Shown: positions 19,429-27,148 of the stretch, in pieces
Layout of the letters: every line of letters begins with the position of its first letter
How positions within the stretch are numbered: position 1 is the first letter of the stretch
From: an uncultured Prevotella sp.
Lineage (GTDB): Bacteria; Bacteroidota; Bacteroidia; Bacteroidales; Bacteroidaceae
Assembly: GCA_905233985.1 (NCBI GenBank)
Contig: CAJOFA010000005.1
Span: 1 to 64,000, forward strand
DNA length: 64,000 nt
Direction of reading: 5' to 3'
The notes under the pieces: generated by a model
What the model saw: only the letters and a program-made list of their open reading frames with translations
Told to the model about the DNA's origin: nothing
Database searches by the model: none
Program-made: the position numbers and the translations under genes

Positions 19429-19450
19429 ATCAATTCATTTGTATGGTAAC

Positions 19451-19488
19451 CTCTCCCCTCACTTCAGGGAGGGGCTGGGGGTGGGTCT
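19451..19488. repeat. Palindromic element copy 2 (leuD 3' end)
   Basis: Same element in the opposite orientation to copy 1. It supplies the leuD C-terminus (RPTPSPSLK) and its stop. With copy 1 it brackets the leuA2 start codon, and the two could pair in the mRNA. Confidence 0.85.
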
Positions 19489-20076
19489 GTTTTTCTCCCA
19501 TTCCTCCGTCTTTTCCTTGTTTCCTACCAAGAAGTCAATATCGTCGAGGCCGTTCATCAGACAATGCTTCTTGTAGCCGTTGATGTCGAAGTGCTCACTC
19601 CTGCCTGTGGCCTTATTGGTCACCTTCTGAAGGGGCAGATTAACCTCCACCTCCGTCTTTGCGTCGGCCTTGATGCTGGCGAAGAGCTCCTGCAGGAAGT
19701 CCTCACTCACCTGTACGGGCAACACGAAGTTGTTGAGCTCGTTGTTCTTGTGGATGTCGGCGAAGAACGACGAGATGACCACGCGGAAACCATAGCCGGC
19801 AATGGCCCACGCCGCATGTTCACGACTGGAGCCGCTTCCGAAGTTCTTGCCTGCCACAAGGATGCAGCCGCCGTATGTGGGGTCGTTGAGGACGAAATTC
19901 TCAACCACAGTTCCGTCGGCGTTGTATCGCCAGTCGCGGAAGAGGTTATCGCCGAAGAAACTCTCTTCGCGCGTCGTTGCCTTCAGAAAACGGGCAGGTA
20001 TAATCTGGTCGGTGTCCACATTCTCTAATGGAAGGGGCACACAAGTACTGGTTATGATGTCGAATTTCTGTTTCAT
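19459..20076 (-). CDS. leuD: 3-isopropylmalate dehydratase small subunit
   Basis: 205 residues. Pairs with LeuC to isomerise 2- to 3-isopropylmalate. Signature residues [14 protein letters not shown] and [15 protein letters not shown] are present. The family usually ends near [12 protein letters not shown]; the last residues ([10 protein letters not shown]) are encoded by a palindromic repeat element. The start overlaps leuC by 4 bp (ATGA). Confidence 0.96.
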   Translation of the reverse strand: MKQKFDIITSTCVPLPLENVDTDQIIPARFLKATTREESFFGDNLFRDWRYNADGTVVENFVLNDPTYGGCILVAGKNFGSGSSREHAAWAIAGYGFRVVISSFFADIHKNNELNNFVLPVQVSEDFLQELFASIKADAKTEVEVNLPLQKVTNKATGRSEHFDINGYKKHCLMNGLDDIDFLVGNKEKTEEWEKNRPTPSPSLK

Positions 20077-21527
20077 ATCAATTCCCTTGGGTCTGTGATT
20101 ACTCCAGTAACAGCAGCGGCTGCGGCCACTAATGGCGAGCAGAGGATGGTGCGTGCACCAGGGCCTTGACGACCTTCGAAGTTACGGTTACTCGTTGAGA
20201 GGCAGTACTTGCCGGCAGGCACCTTGTCGTCGTTCATGGCGAGACAGGCGGAGCACCCAGGCTGACGAATCTCGAAGCCGGAAGCCTCGAGCACTTTGTC
20301 AAGCCCCTCCTCACGAATCTGACGGTCAACGGCCCACGAGCCGGGCACCAGCCACGCCGTCACACCATCGGCCTTCCTGCGGCCCTTGACGATGGAGGCA
20401 AAGGCACGGAAGTCCTCAATGCGTCCGTTCGTACAGGCACCCAAGAAGACGTAATCGATGGGCTTGCCCAGCAACTTCTCTCCAGCCTTGAAACCCATGT
20501 AAGAAAGAGGACGGGACTCTCCCCCTGCCCCTCCCTGTGAGGGAGGTGTTGGAATGCTCTCCGTTATCCCGATTCCCATTCCGGGATTGGTTCCATAAGT
20601 GATTCTCGGTTCTATATCTTCCGCATTGAATGTCAGCTCTTTATCAAACACGGCATCTTCGTCGCTACGGAGTGTTTTCCACTCGCTGACAGCCTTGTCC
20701 CATGCCTCTCCCTTAGGGGCGAACTCCCTACCCTTCAGGTATTCGAAGGTCACCTCGTCAGGGGCAATAAAGCCGCCTCTTGCACCCATCTCGATAGATA
20801 GGTTACAGAGCGTCAGGCGACCTTCCATCGACAACGCCCTCACCACGTCGCCCGCATACTCCACAAAGTAACCCGTGGCGCCGCTCGTCGTGAGCTGAGC
20901 CATTAGGTAGAGCGCCACGTCTTTCGCCGTCACACCTTTACCGAGCTTACCGTTAATGTTGATACGCATCGACTTCGGTTTCTGCTGCAGGATGCATTGT
21001 GAGGCCATGACCATCTCCACCTCCGATGTTCCGATACCGAAAGCCACTGCACCCATAGCGCCGTGCGTCGAGGTGTGCGAGTCACCACAGACAATAGTCA
21101 TGCCGGGCAATGACAGGCCTTTCTCGGGGCCTACCACATGGATGATGCCGTTCGAGGGGTTCATCATGCCGTAGTGCGTCAGCCCGAAGTCGCGGGCGTT
21201 CTGGGCTAACGTATCGACCTGCTTCTTTGACACGGGGTCTTCGATGGGCTTGTCCTGATCATGCGTCGGCGTGTTATGGTCAGGCATACAGAATATCTGC
21301 TTCGGACGGAAGCATTTCAGTCCACGCGCCCTCATACCATCAAACGCCTGCGGCGAAGTCACCTCGTGACAGTACAGACGGTCGATATACAACTGCGTGG
21401 GACCGTCCTCCACCGTCTGGACAACGTGTCTGTCCCATATTTTGGAAAAAAGACTCTCCCCCTGCCCCTCCCTGCGAGGGAGGGGAGCAGAATCTCTGGA
21501 TATGTCTTGATAATTATTTTTATTCAT
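20073..21527 (-). CDS. leuC: 3-isopropylmalate dehydratase large subunit
   Basis: 484 residues, aconitase family, with three Cys ligands for a 4Fe-4S cluster in the usual places (LGACTNGR and [11 protein letters not shown]). [18 protein letters not shown] motif reads [21 protein letters not shown]. Two copies of a palindromic element are translated inside it: residues about 12-24 ([13 protein letters not shown]) before the native start [10 protein letters not shown], and about 325-338 ([13 protein letters not shown]) in a surface region. No start codon lies between the first insertion and the conserved sequence. Confidence 0.95.
   Translation of the reverse strand: MNKNNYQDISRDSAPLPRREGQGESLFSKIWDRHVVQTVEDGPTQLYIDRLYCHEVTSPQAFDGMRARGLKCFRPKQIFCMPDHNTPTHDQDKPIEDPVSKKQVDTLAQNARDFGLTHYGMMNPSNGIIHVVGPEKGLSLPGMTIVCGDSHTSTHGAMGAVAFGIGTSEVEMVMASQCILQQKPKSMRININGKLGKGVTAKDVALYLMAQLTTSGATGYFVEYAGDVVRALSMEGRLTLCNLSIEMGARGGFIAPDEVTFEYLKGREFAPKGEAWDKAVSEWKTLRSDEDAVFDKELTFNAEDIEPRITYGTNPGMGIGITESIPTPPSQGGAGGESRPLSYMGFKAGEKLLGKPIDYVFLGACTNGRIEDFRAFASIVKGRRKADGVTAWLVPGSWAVDRQIREEGLDKVLEASGFEIRQPGCSACLAMNDDKVPAGKYCLSTSNRNFEGRQGPGARTILCSPLVAAAAAVTGVITDPRELI
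20515..20552. repeat. Palindromic element copy 3 (inside leuC)
   Basis: Stem CCTCCCT, GTG loop, AGGGAGG, in the same orientation as copies 1 and 4. Read in the leuC frame as [12 protein letters not shown]. Confidence 0.88.
21451..21494. repeat. Palindromic element copy 4 (leuC N-terminus)
   Basis: 44 bp, nearly identical to copy 1 with only a few base differences. In the leuC frame it gives [12 protein letters not shown]. Paired with copy 5 in inverted orientation around the leuC start. Confidence 0.9.
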
Positions 21528-21547
21528 ACTCTACAATTGAGCATTTT

Positions 21548-21584
21548 TCTCCCCTCCATTCAGGGAGGGGATGGGGGTGGGTCT
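21548..21584. repeat. Palindromic element copy 5 (leuA 3' end)
   Basis: Begins at the leuA stop codon and lies in the same orientation as copies 2 and 6. It may also act as an RNA hairpin between leuA and leuC. Confidence 0.87.
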
Positions 21585-23076
21585 ATTTAAACTTGTTGAT
21601 ACAGTCAATATACGCCTCGACAGATGCGGTGACGATGTCGGTGTTGGCGCCGAAGCCATAGTACAGCGAGCCGTCATACTCCACTTGCATGTGCACCTTA
21701 CCCACATCGTCCGAGCCCTTCGAGATGGCCTGGATGGTAAACTCCTTGAGCGTCATCTGCTTCATGATAATCTTCTTCAGCGCCTTGATAGCGGCATCGA
21801 CGGGACCGTTGCCCGAGGCGGCTGCCTCGAACTTCTGTCCGCTGATGTCGAGCCCGATGGAGGCGACGCTCTTCACGCCCTTACCCGTCGTCACCTGCAG
21901 GAAGTCGAGCTTCACGGCATGCGTCTCAGCAATGTCGGCGCCGGCAAGCATCAGCACGTCGGCGTCAGTTACCTCCTTCTTCTGGTCGGCCAGCTGCAGG
22001 AACTTCGCGTAGATCTTATCAAGCTTCTCCTCGCTCACATCGACGCCGTTGACCTGCAGACGGTGCTTCAGGGCGGCACGTCCCGAGCGGGCAGTCAGCA
22101 CGATGCTGTTGTCGTCGATACCCACATCCTTCGGGTCCATAATCTCGTATGTGTGGACGTTCTTCAGCACGCCGTCCTGATGAATTCCCGAGGAGTGCGC
22201 AAAGGCATTACGTCCTACGATGGCCTTGTTCGGCTGCACAGGCATGTTCATGAGACTCGACACCATGCGGCTCGTCGGATATATCTTCGTCGTGTTGATG
22301 TTCGTATCGATGCCGAGCGCCTTGTGGCACTTCAGTATCATGGCAATCTCCTCGAGCGACGTGTTTCCCGCACGCTCGCCGATGCCGTTGATGGTCACCT
22401 CAACCTGCCGCGCACCGGCCATCACACCGCTGAACGTGTTGGCTGTAGCCATGCCCAGGTCGTTATGACAGTGCGTCGAGAGAATGGCGTTGTCGATGCC
22501 GTCAACATGCTCCTTGAGGTACTTGATTTTCTCGTAGTACTCCTGCGGCAGGCAGTAGCCCGTCGTGTCGGGGATGTTCACTACCGTGGCGCCGGCCTTG
22601 ATAACGGCCTCGACCACCTGAGCCAGGTACTCGTTGTCCGTGCGTCCCGCGTCCTCGCAGTAGAACTCCACGTCCTCCACGAACTTCTTGGCGTACTTCG
22701 TAGCCTCAACGGCGCGCTCGATAATCTCCTCACGCGTCGAGTTGAACTTATACTTGATATGCTCGTCACTCGTGCCGATGCCCGTGTGAATGCGCTTGCG
22801 CTTAGCATACTGCAGCGCCTCGACAGCGATGTCGATGTCCTTCTGCACGGCTCGCGTCAGCGCACAGATGGTCGGCCACGTCACCGCCTTCGAAATCTCT
22901 ATCACCGAATGGAAGTCGCCCGGGCTACTTACGGGGAAGCCCGCCTCAATGACATCGACGCCCAGCAGCTCCAGCGCCTTGGCCACTTGAATCTTCTCTA
23001 TCGTGTTCAACTGACACCCTGGCACCTGTTCGCCGTCGCGGAGCGTCGTGTCGAAAATGAATAATCTGTCGCTCAT
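21583..23076 (-). CDS. leuA: 2-isopropylmalate synthase
   Basis: 497 residues. Condenses acetyl-CoA with 2-ketoisovalerate, the committed step of leucine synthesis. The barrel has [15 protein letters not shown], metal ligands in [14 protein letters not shown] and [14 protein letters not shown]; the C-terminal leucine-sensing domain contains [14 protein letters not shown]. First structural gene of the operon, preceded by a leader peptide and attenuator. Confidence 0.97.
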   Translation of the reverse strand: MSDRLFIFDTTLRDGEQVPGCQLNTIEKIQVAKALELLGVDVIEAGFPVSSPGDFHSVIEISKAVTWPTICALTRAVQKDIDIAVEALQYAKRKRIHTGIGTSDEHIKYKFNSTREEIIERAVEATKYAKKFVEDVEFYCEDAGRTDNEYLAQVVEAVIKAGATVVNIPDTTGYCLPQEYYEKIKYLKEHVDGIDNAILSTHCHNDLGMATANTFSGVMAGARQVEVTINGIGERAGNTSLEEIAMILKCHKALGIDTNINTTKIYPTSRMVSSLMNMPVQPNKAIVGRNAFAHSSGIHQDGVLKNVHTYEIMDPKDVGIDDNSIVLTARSGRAALKHRLQVNGVDVSEEKLDKIYAKFLQLADQKKEVTDADVLMLAGADIAETHAVKLDFLQVTTGKGVKSVASIGLDISGQKFEAAASGNGPVDAAIKALKKIIMKQMTLKEFTIQAISKGSDDVGKVHMQVEYDGSLYYGFGANTDIVTASVEAYIDCINKFK

Positions 23077-23109
23077 AGTCTTCTAATATTGTGTTGTCTT
23101 TTCTATACC

Positions 23110-23159
23110 TATTATATATAAAGAAACAAGCCTCTCGCACCCGGAAGTGAGAAAGGCTT
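23110..23159 (-). terminator. Attenuator hairpin of the leu operon
   Basis: On the transcript the segment 23159-23128 folds into a 13-position stem (AAGCCTTTCTCAC against GTGCGAGAGGCTT, one GU and one mismatch) with loop TTCCGG, followed by a U-rich run (GTTTCTTTATATATAATA). Its left arm overlaps TCACTTCCGG (23150-23141), which is perfectly complementary over 10 bp to CCGGAAGTGA inside the leader peptide gene (23219-23210). The two pairings exclude each other, as expected for antiterminator versus terminator. Confidence 0.85.
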
Positions 23160-23196
23160 GTCAAATATTTAAATTAGTATTTATTTTTGAATATCA

Positions 23197-23283
23197 TCAC
23201 CACACCTTGTCACTTCCGGCCGCTCCACGCAGTCGAATAATAATCGAAAGGTTCAGTAACAGACTCATGTTCTTTGTCATCAT
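23197..23283 (-). CDS. leu operon leader peptide (28 aa)
   Basis: A 28-codon frame that begins ATG ATG and contains SLLLNLSIIIRLRG, so three Leu codons in a row, a fourth Leu, then three Ile codons in a row and another Leu, and ends in Val-Trp-stop. The antiterminator arm lies in codons 22-25, just after the regulatory codons. A ribosome stalled at the Leu or Ile run would leave that arm free to pair and block the terminator; one that reaches the stop would cover it and allow termination. This is ribosome-mediated attenuation by branched-chain amino acid supply, inferred from sequence. Confidence 0.85.
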   Translation of the reverse strand: MMTKNMSLLLNLSIIIRLRGAAGSDKVW

Positions 23284-23323
23284 GATTAGTCGAATTCTCA
23301 GGGTTAATCCTTCAAATCGGCTG

Positions 23324-23354
23324 CAAAGTTACACATTTTCCGCGAACCGGCAAA
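23324..23354 (-). promoter_or_regulatory. leu operon promoter
   Basis: TTTG (23351-23354), 19-bp spacer and TAACTTTG (23324-23331) on the minus strand. Transcription would start about 35 nt before the leader peptide ATG at 23283. Confidence 0.75.
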
Positions 23355-23404
23355 CAAATTGAAACTTTTTTAACTAAAAAACTTACAATCTATCCAAACG
23401 GGCG

Positions 23405-23740
23405 ATACGAAAGCCCCAAGCAAACTATACAAAAGCCCGAAGCAAACGCATCGAAAGCTCGGAGTAAACGCATCGAAAGCTCGGAGCAAACTCGACGCTA
23501 AACAACGTCAGACTTTTTAATGCCTTTTTAGCTTGCAAACGATGGTCGTTTCACCTGCAAACAAAGTTCATTTGCTCCGCAAACAAACATCGTTTACACC
23601 CCCAAAAGATAATCGTTTCAAACTCAAACAAGCATCGTTTGCTTTTCAGCCAATGTTTTCCTCAAAACCAGCCAGCTTTTTCTTCAACCTTAACCAATCA
23701 TTGGCTCAAAACGAGACAGCCATTGGTTCACATGCCTAAA
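23405..23740. repeat. Intergenic 22-bp-period arrays upstream of leu
   Basis: Two short arrays. The first has the word CGAAAGC (or CAAAAGC) at 23408, 23430, 23452 and 23474, exactly 22 bp apart, followed by AGCAAAC-like ends. The second has GCAAAC at 23535, 23557 and 23579, then TCGTTT words continuing to 23640 with one 23-bp step. After these come AACCAAT...ATTGGTT inverted words (23692-23728). No gene is visible here. Confidence 0.75.
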
Positions 23741-23775
23741 TGAATCATTTGGAGTCCTCTTCCCTCACAATTCAT

Positions 23776-24111
23776 TCAATTCCATCCTTCCTCATCGTTA
23801 TTCTCCATATAGCGACTCATGCCATTATCTTCCATGTCGTCCTCAGACGCAGGGTCGAAGCCACGCATATTATCGTAGCTGTTGGAATTGTGAGTCCGTT
23901 CTTCCGTGCCTTCGTAGCTCCGTGATTCGTTATTCCCTCTCCCTTTAGACTTCTTTGGCACATCCTTCTTTACAAGGGTTGCCATAGAATCAGGTACCGA
24001 ATGATTAACAATAGGTACGTCATCCCTGATTCCCACTCCCTTTGGTCGCTTCTCGTTTGCGCAAGCCAACAGCAGCAAGGCCAATGCGATGACAATGACG
24101 TATTTCTTCAT
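23776..24111 (-). CDS. Small lipoprotein
   Basis: 111 residues from ATG 24111 (a longer frame to 24141 overlaps the upstream gene and lacks support). A lipoprotein signal MKKYVIVIALALLLLACANE with lipobox LLAC predicts export and lipidation at Cys. The mature part is short, polar and low in complexity (KKSKGRGNNESRSYEG, then acidic DDMEDNGMSRYMEN), probably disordered. It starts 14 bp after the preceding gene, so it may be the last gene of the helicase-ATPase operon. No family recognised. Confidence 0.65.
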   Translation of the reverse strand: MKKYVIVIALALLLLACANEKRPKGVGIRDDVPIVNHSVPDSMATLVKKDVPKKSKGRGNNESRSYEGTEERTHNSNSYDNMRGFDPASEDDMEDNGMSRYMENNDEEGWN

Positions 24112-24125
24112 AATTTTCTCACTAA

Positions 24126-25685
24126 TTAAATCAATTGCCAACCTGTGGTCATCAATTTCACCAGCTTCATGTCATTATTATATTTTTTTGTATAAGCAAT
24201 AAAAGAGCGCATAGCAAAATCGCATATATCATTATAATTTGCGTATATATAATCCCACCATTCTTCATCAATGACAACATACTTAGAGTGGATAGCATAT
24301 AACCCATTAAAACTCTTTGCACACGATTTTTCTATAACTTCTGCGTCTGTAGTGTATTTTATCCATGGCGAAAGGAAACGATATGGTACATTTTTCATCA
24401 GCGGAGCCAGTATTTTGTCCACACCTTGTGAAGAATAGTGCTGCTTGAGGTAGTTCTCTACCACGTTACTTGTTGCACCTTTTATCAGTTTTGTCTTCTT
24501 TATAACCCCTTCAAGATATGATTTCATTATGTCACTGTTTCCTAAATCAATATTGTCCTCAAATACTATGGGCCACGCCATTGCAGCCATCCTTATAGTA
24601 ATATCATCGAAAGATAATGCTAGGTGATGTTTTTCTTTGGCCAAAGAAATAATAGCCATCATCCAAAAGAACTTGTAGGAAGAAGCCACTTTATCAAAAA
24701 CTGTCTGAAGTGTTTTCACGTCAATAGGCTTCCTTTCTTCTTCCTTAATAGATTGCGTTCCTTGTTTAGACACATCTATTTCCGTAAAGGGCTCTGCGGA
24801 AGGAACATCGACATAAATATGTACAATCTCTGGTCCGCCAACTTCTTTTCTACCCCCTTTTTCCTTGTTCGATAAATTCTCCTTTTGTTGAATACCATAG
24901 TCATGCTTCTCTATGATTATTCCCTTATAATATGGCAAACACTCAGCAAAATAAGATTTCATGCCATTGGGAACGACAATCTGCTTCAGGTTGTTGCATT
25001 CAACAATAGGGAAGGTTCCGAACATCGTCTTTCCTTCAAATTCAAGCGTTTCAAGTCTTTCACAATATGAAAAGGCTGTATCGCCAACAAACTCAATATC
25101 CTTAGTGATGACATATTTCTCAATTTTAGCTTCTAAAAACGCATTGTTACCAATTATCTGGTTAGCGACACCTGACGTTGTACGGGCCAGCCCTTTATAA
25201 TAGACCTTCTCGTTCCGGTATTCTGGTATTTCTATAGTGCCTCGGAACTCTTCTTTCTCTTCTTCTGTGAATTTATCACCAAAATAAAAGCTCTCTAACA
25301 TGGAATAGAGCATCTTAACATCTCCATCCTCCCCATTGTTAAGAATGAACGCCATGAACTCAATCCATTGGAAACTCTCTTCAATCTTTGAAGCAATGAT
25401 GAGGTTGTCATCATTACAGTATTTGACCCATTTCGGGTTAAGCATCAACAAACGGGTGGATAGCAATAAAGCCAAGACATGCTTAGGCGTTTTATTATAC
25501 TTTGCTCGGAGACTGACATTTGTGACCTCCCCAAAGAATCTGCCATCAATATATATAGATGAAACATTCGAAAGGGAAAAGCCATTTCTCACAAACGAAT
25601 CCTTTACAATGTTATAGAAGACTTTCATTGCGTAATCGTCTTCTACAGAATTTTTGATAAAACTGATTAACGATACAGACTTCAT
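24126..25685 (-). CDS. LRR_5-like and SYKFFW-domain protein lacking an HNH nuclease
   Basis: 519 residues, cytoplasmic. Residues about 185-255 (FVGDTAFSYCERLETLEFEG, then NNLKQIVVPNGM) resemble one or two BspA-type (LRR_5) repeats. A linker with charged low-complexity follows (265-325). Residues 335-500 match the domain found in many HNH endonuclease proteins: SSYKFFWMMAIISLAKE, then RMAAMAWPIVFEDN, VPYRFLSPW (433-441) and IDEEWWDYIYANY. In those proteins an HNH nuclease follows; here the chain stops soon after, with no HNH motif. It begins 1 bp after the ATPase gene, so the two are coupled. The domain match is from memory of family motifs. Confidence 0.65.
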   Translation of the reverse strand: MKSVSLISFIKNSVEDDYAMKVFYNIVKDSFVRNGFSLSNVSSIYIDGRFFGEVTNVSLRAKYNKTPKHVLALLLSTRLLMLNPKWVKYCNDDNLIIASKIEESFQWIEFMAFILNNGEDGDVKMLYSMLESFYFGDKFTEEEKEEFRGTIEIPEYRNEKVYYKGLARTTSGVANQIIGNNAFLEAKIEKYVITKDIEFVGDTAFSYCERLETLEFEGKTMFGTFPIVECNNLKQIVVPNGMKSYFAECLPYYKGIIIEKHDYGIQQKENLSNKEKGGRKEVGGPEIVHIYVDVPSAEPFTEIDVSKQGTQSIKEEERKPIDVKTLQTVFDKVASSYKFFWMMAIISLAKEKHHLALSFDDITIRMAAMAWPIVFEDNIDLGNSDIMKSYLEGVIKKTKLIKGATSNVVENYLKQHYSSQGVDKILAPLMKNVPYRFLSPWIKYTTDAEVIEKSCAKSFNGLYAIHSKYVVIDEEWWDYIYANYNDICDFAMRSFIAYTKKYNNDMKLVKLMTTGWQLI

Positions 25686-25686
25686 A

Positions 25687-27141
25687 TTAACACTGGTCTT
25701 TACTTATTTCTTCTATTGTATTCTCATGCTTCTTTGGCAGATGTTCGAACAAAGAATGATAGCTTTTTAGCTTTACTTCCTCATCGCTCACACTAACAGA
25801 TAAGCCATAGGCAGTAGTAAGAAGAACGGATAGTTGAGAGACAACAGCTTTGTCTTTAATATTCTCCTCGTTCCAGATGGAAGCATTAATAACGTGGACA
25901 TCCGTAAATGTATCAATAGGTTTAGTTAAGAAACCATATGTACTTCCGCCTCCAGAATATACAAGTATTCTGTCTTTCAGAGCATCCCTCAAGTTTTGTA
26001 CAGGGATACTTGTCTCATCCTGTATTTTTCTTTGTAGGTCTTTAACCAAGTTGTAAACAAGTTCGTGTTTCTTGCGATTGAACTTGTCTATAACATCCTG
26101 ATGCGCTCTTTTTGTGAAGTCGCCATCAGCATAATCAAAGCCTGATCTGTCAGCGACATAGTTTAGACCTTTTGGGATTGACCAGAACTTATATATCATT
26201 GGTAATCCGTCCTCTATTGTAAAGAAGGAAATATCTGTGGTACCGCCTCCAATGTCTGCTGTCAGACTCATGCCTGTAGGCAATTTGCCTCTTGATGTCA
26301 ATGCCGTCAAACTTGCATAAGCTTCAGGGAAGATATTTATCCAATATTCGTCTTTCAGGTCTTTCGAATACATCTTGTTTTCTGTCTTAGCCAAAAGATC
26401 TTGATATTTCTCATTCAGGAAGCTTTGAAAATCATTTTTATACACATCTTCCACCAGATAATAAGATGTAGCCAGGATTTCAACCGCAAGTCTTTTCTTT
26501 GCTTCGTATGTTCCTTCATCTGTAGGAATGCCCATATTGATAGAAAAGTTCGTTCCGTACTTTTCTTCCAGCAAGAAAATGATATATGCAAGGTACCAGA
26601 CACATAGTGTGCGGTTGCTGATGATAGTAGCCCTATTCCATTCCCCACCAATAAAGGTTGCCTGTTTGAAATATCGGAAAACATTTTTGACACCTTTATA
26701 GTCACGCATCTGCATATCATATTCCCTCTCAGCCTCTTCATTCTTCTTGGCATTTCTCGCCTTTATCTTCTGAAGATAGATTTTTAGCATATGGCCTAAT
26801 ACATACATATCTTCAGGCTGGTTCTCTGCAGTCGCATACTTTTCATACAGTTTTTCAGCCATTTCCGCAACATCGAATTCTTCTTCAAGTTGAACTTCCT
26901 GCTTGATTGGCTCATCGGGTTGTGCTTTCATTCTAGCACTATCCACATAACCATATGAAAGCGTGTCATCCTCATTGACTTGTATGATAGATGGAAGGAA
27001 GTATTGATTGTTTCCTTTCAAATCTTTGAACTGGAAAAACTCATAATTTGGCTCACCACGTCCCTCATCAGGAACGCGTTGAACACAGATTTTCGTTTGA
27101 TGTGTACCGAAGTCCAGTCCTACTTTTATTTCGTCATTCAT
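25687..27141 (-). CDS. Actin/Hsp70-fold ATPase
   Basis: 484 residues. The three nucleotide-binding signatures of the superfamily are present: phosphate 1 VGLDFGTHQTK (about 7-17), phosphate 2 LTADIGGGTTDIS (about 293-305) and the adenosine motif VYSGGGSTYGFL (about 394-405). Residues 80-150 form a charged helical insertion. It lacks the Hsp70 substrate-binding domain, so it is a lone ATPase domain, more like defence or cell-architecture actin relatives than DnaK. Seven bp separate it from the helicase gene and one from the SYKFFW gene. Role unknown; ATP-driven assembly or switching is inference. Confidence 0.85.
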   Translation of the reverse strand: MNDEIKVGLDFGTHQTKICVQRVPDEGRGEPNYEFFQFKDLKGNNQYFLPSIIQVNEDDTLSYGYVDSARMKAQPDEPIKQEVQLEEEFDVAEMAEKLYEKYATAENQPEDMYVLGHMLKIYLQKIKARNAKKNEEAEREYDMQMRDYKGVKNVFRYFKQATFIGGEWNRATIISNRTLCVWYLAYIIFLLEEKYGTNFSINMGIPTDEGTYEAKKRLAVEILATSYYLVEDVYKNDFQSFLNEKYQDLLAKTENKMYSKDLKDEYWINIFPEAYASLTALTSRGKLPTGMSLTADIGGGTTDISFFTIEDGLPMIYKFWSIPKGLNYVADRSGFDYADGDFTKRAHQDVIDKFNRKKHELVYNLVKDLQRKIQDETSIPVQNLRDALKDRILVYSGGGSTYGFLTKPIDTFTDVHVINASIWNEENIKDKAVVSQLSVLLTTAYGLSVSVSDEEVKLKSYHSLFEHLPKKHENTIEEISKDQC

Positions 27142-27148
27142 AGGTAAT

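Noticed and set aside
21571..23064. A 497-codon open frame on the plus strand opposite leuA
   Set aside because: It mirrors leuA over its full length and encodes His/Arg/Leu-rich sequence without family motifs; an antisense shadow of a GC-rich gene.
23197..23354. T-box or riboswitch upstream of leuA
   Set aside because: No T-box specifier stem or UGGN bulge is seen; the leader peptide and competing hairpins explain the region.
25687..27141. Plasmid-type ParM/StbA segregation ATPase
   Set aside because: No partner DNA-binding gene or centromere-like site, and it is coupled to an SNF2 helicase in a chromosomal operon; the actin fold alone does not support segregation.
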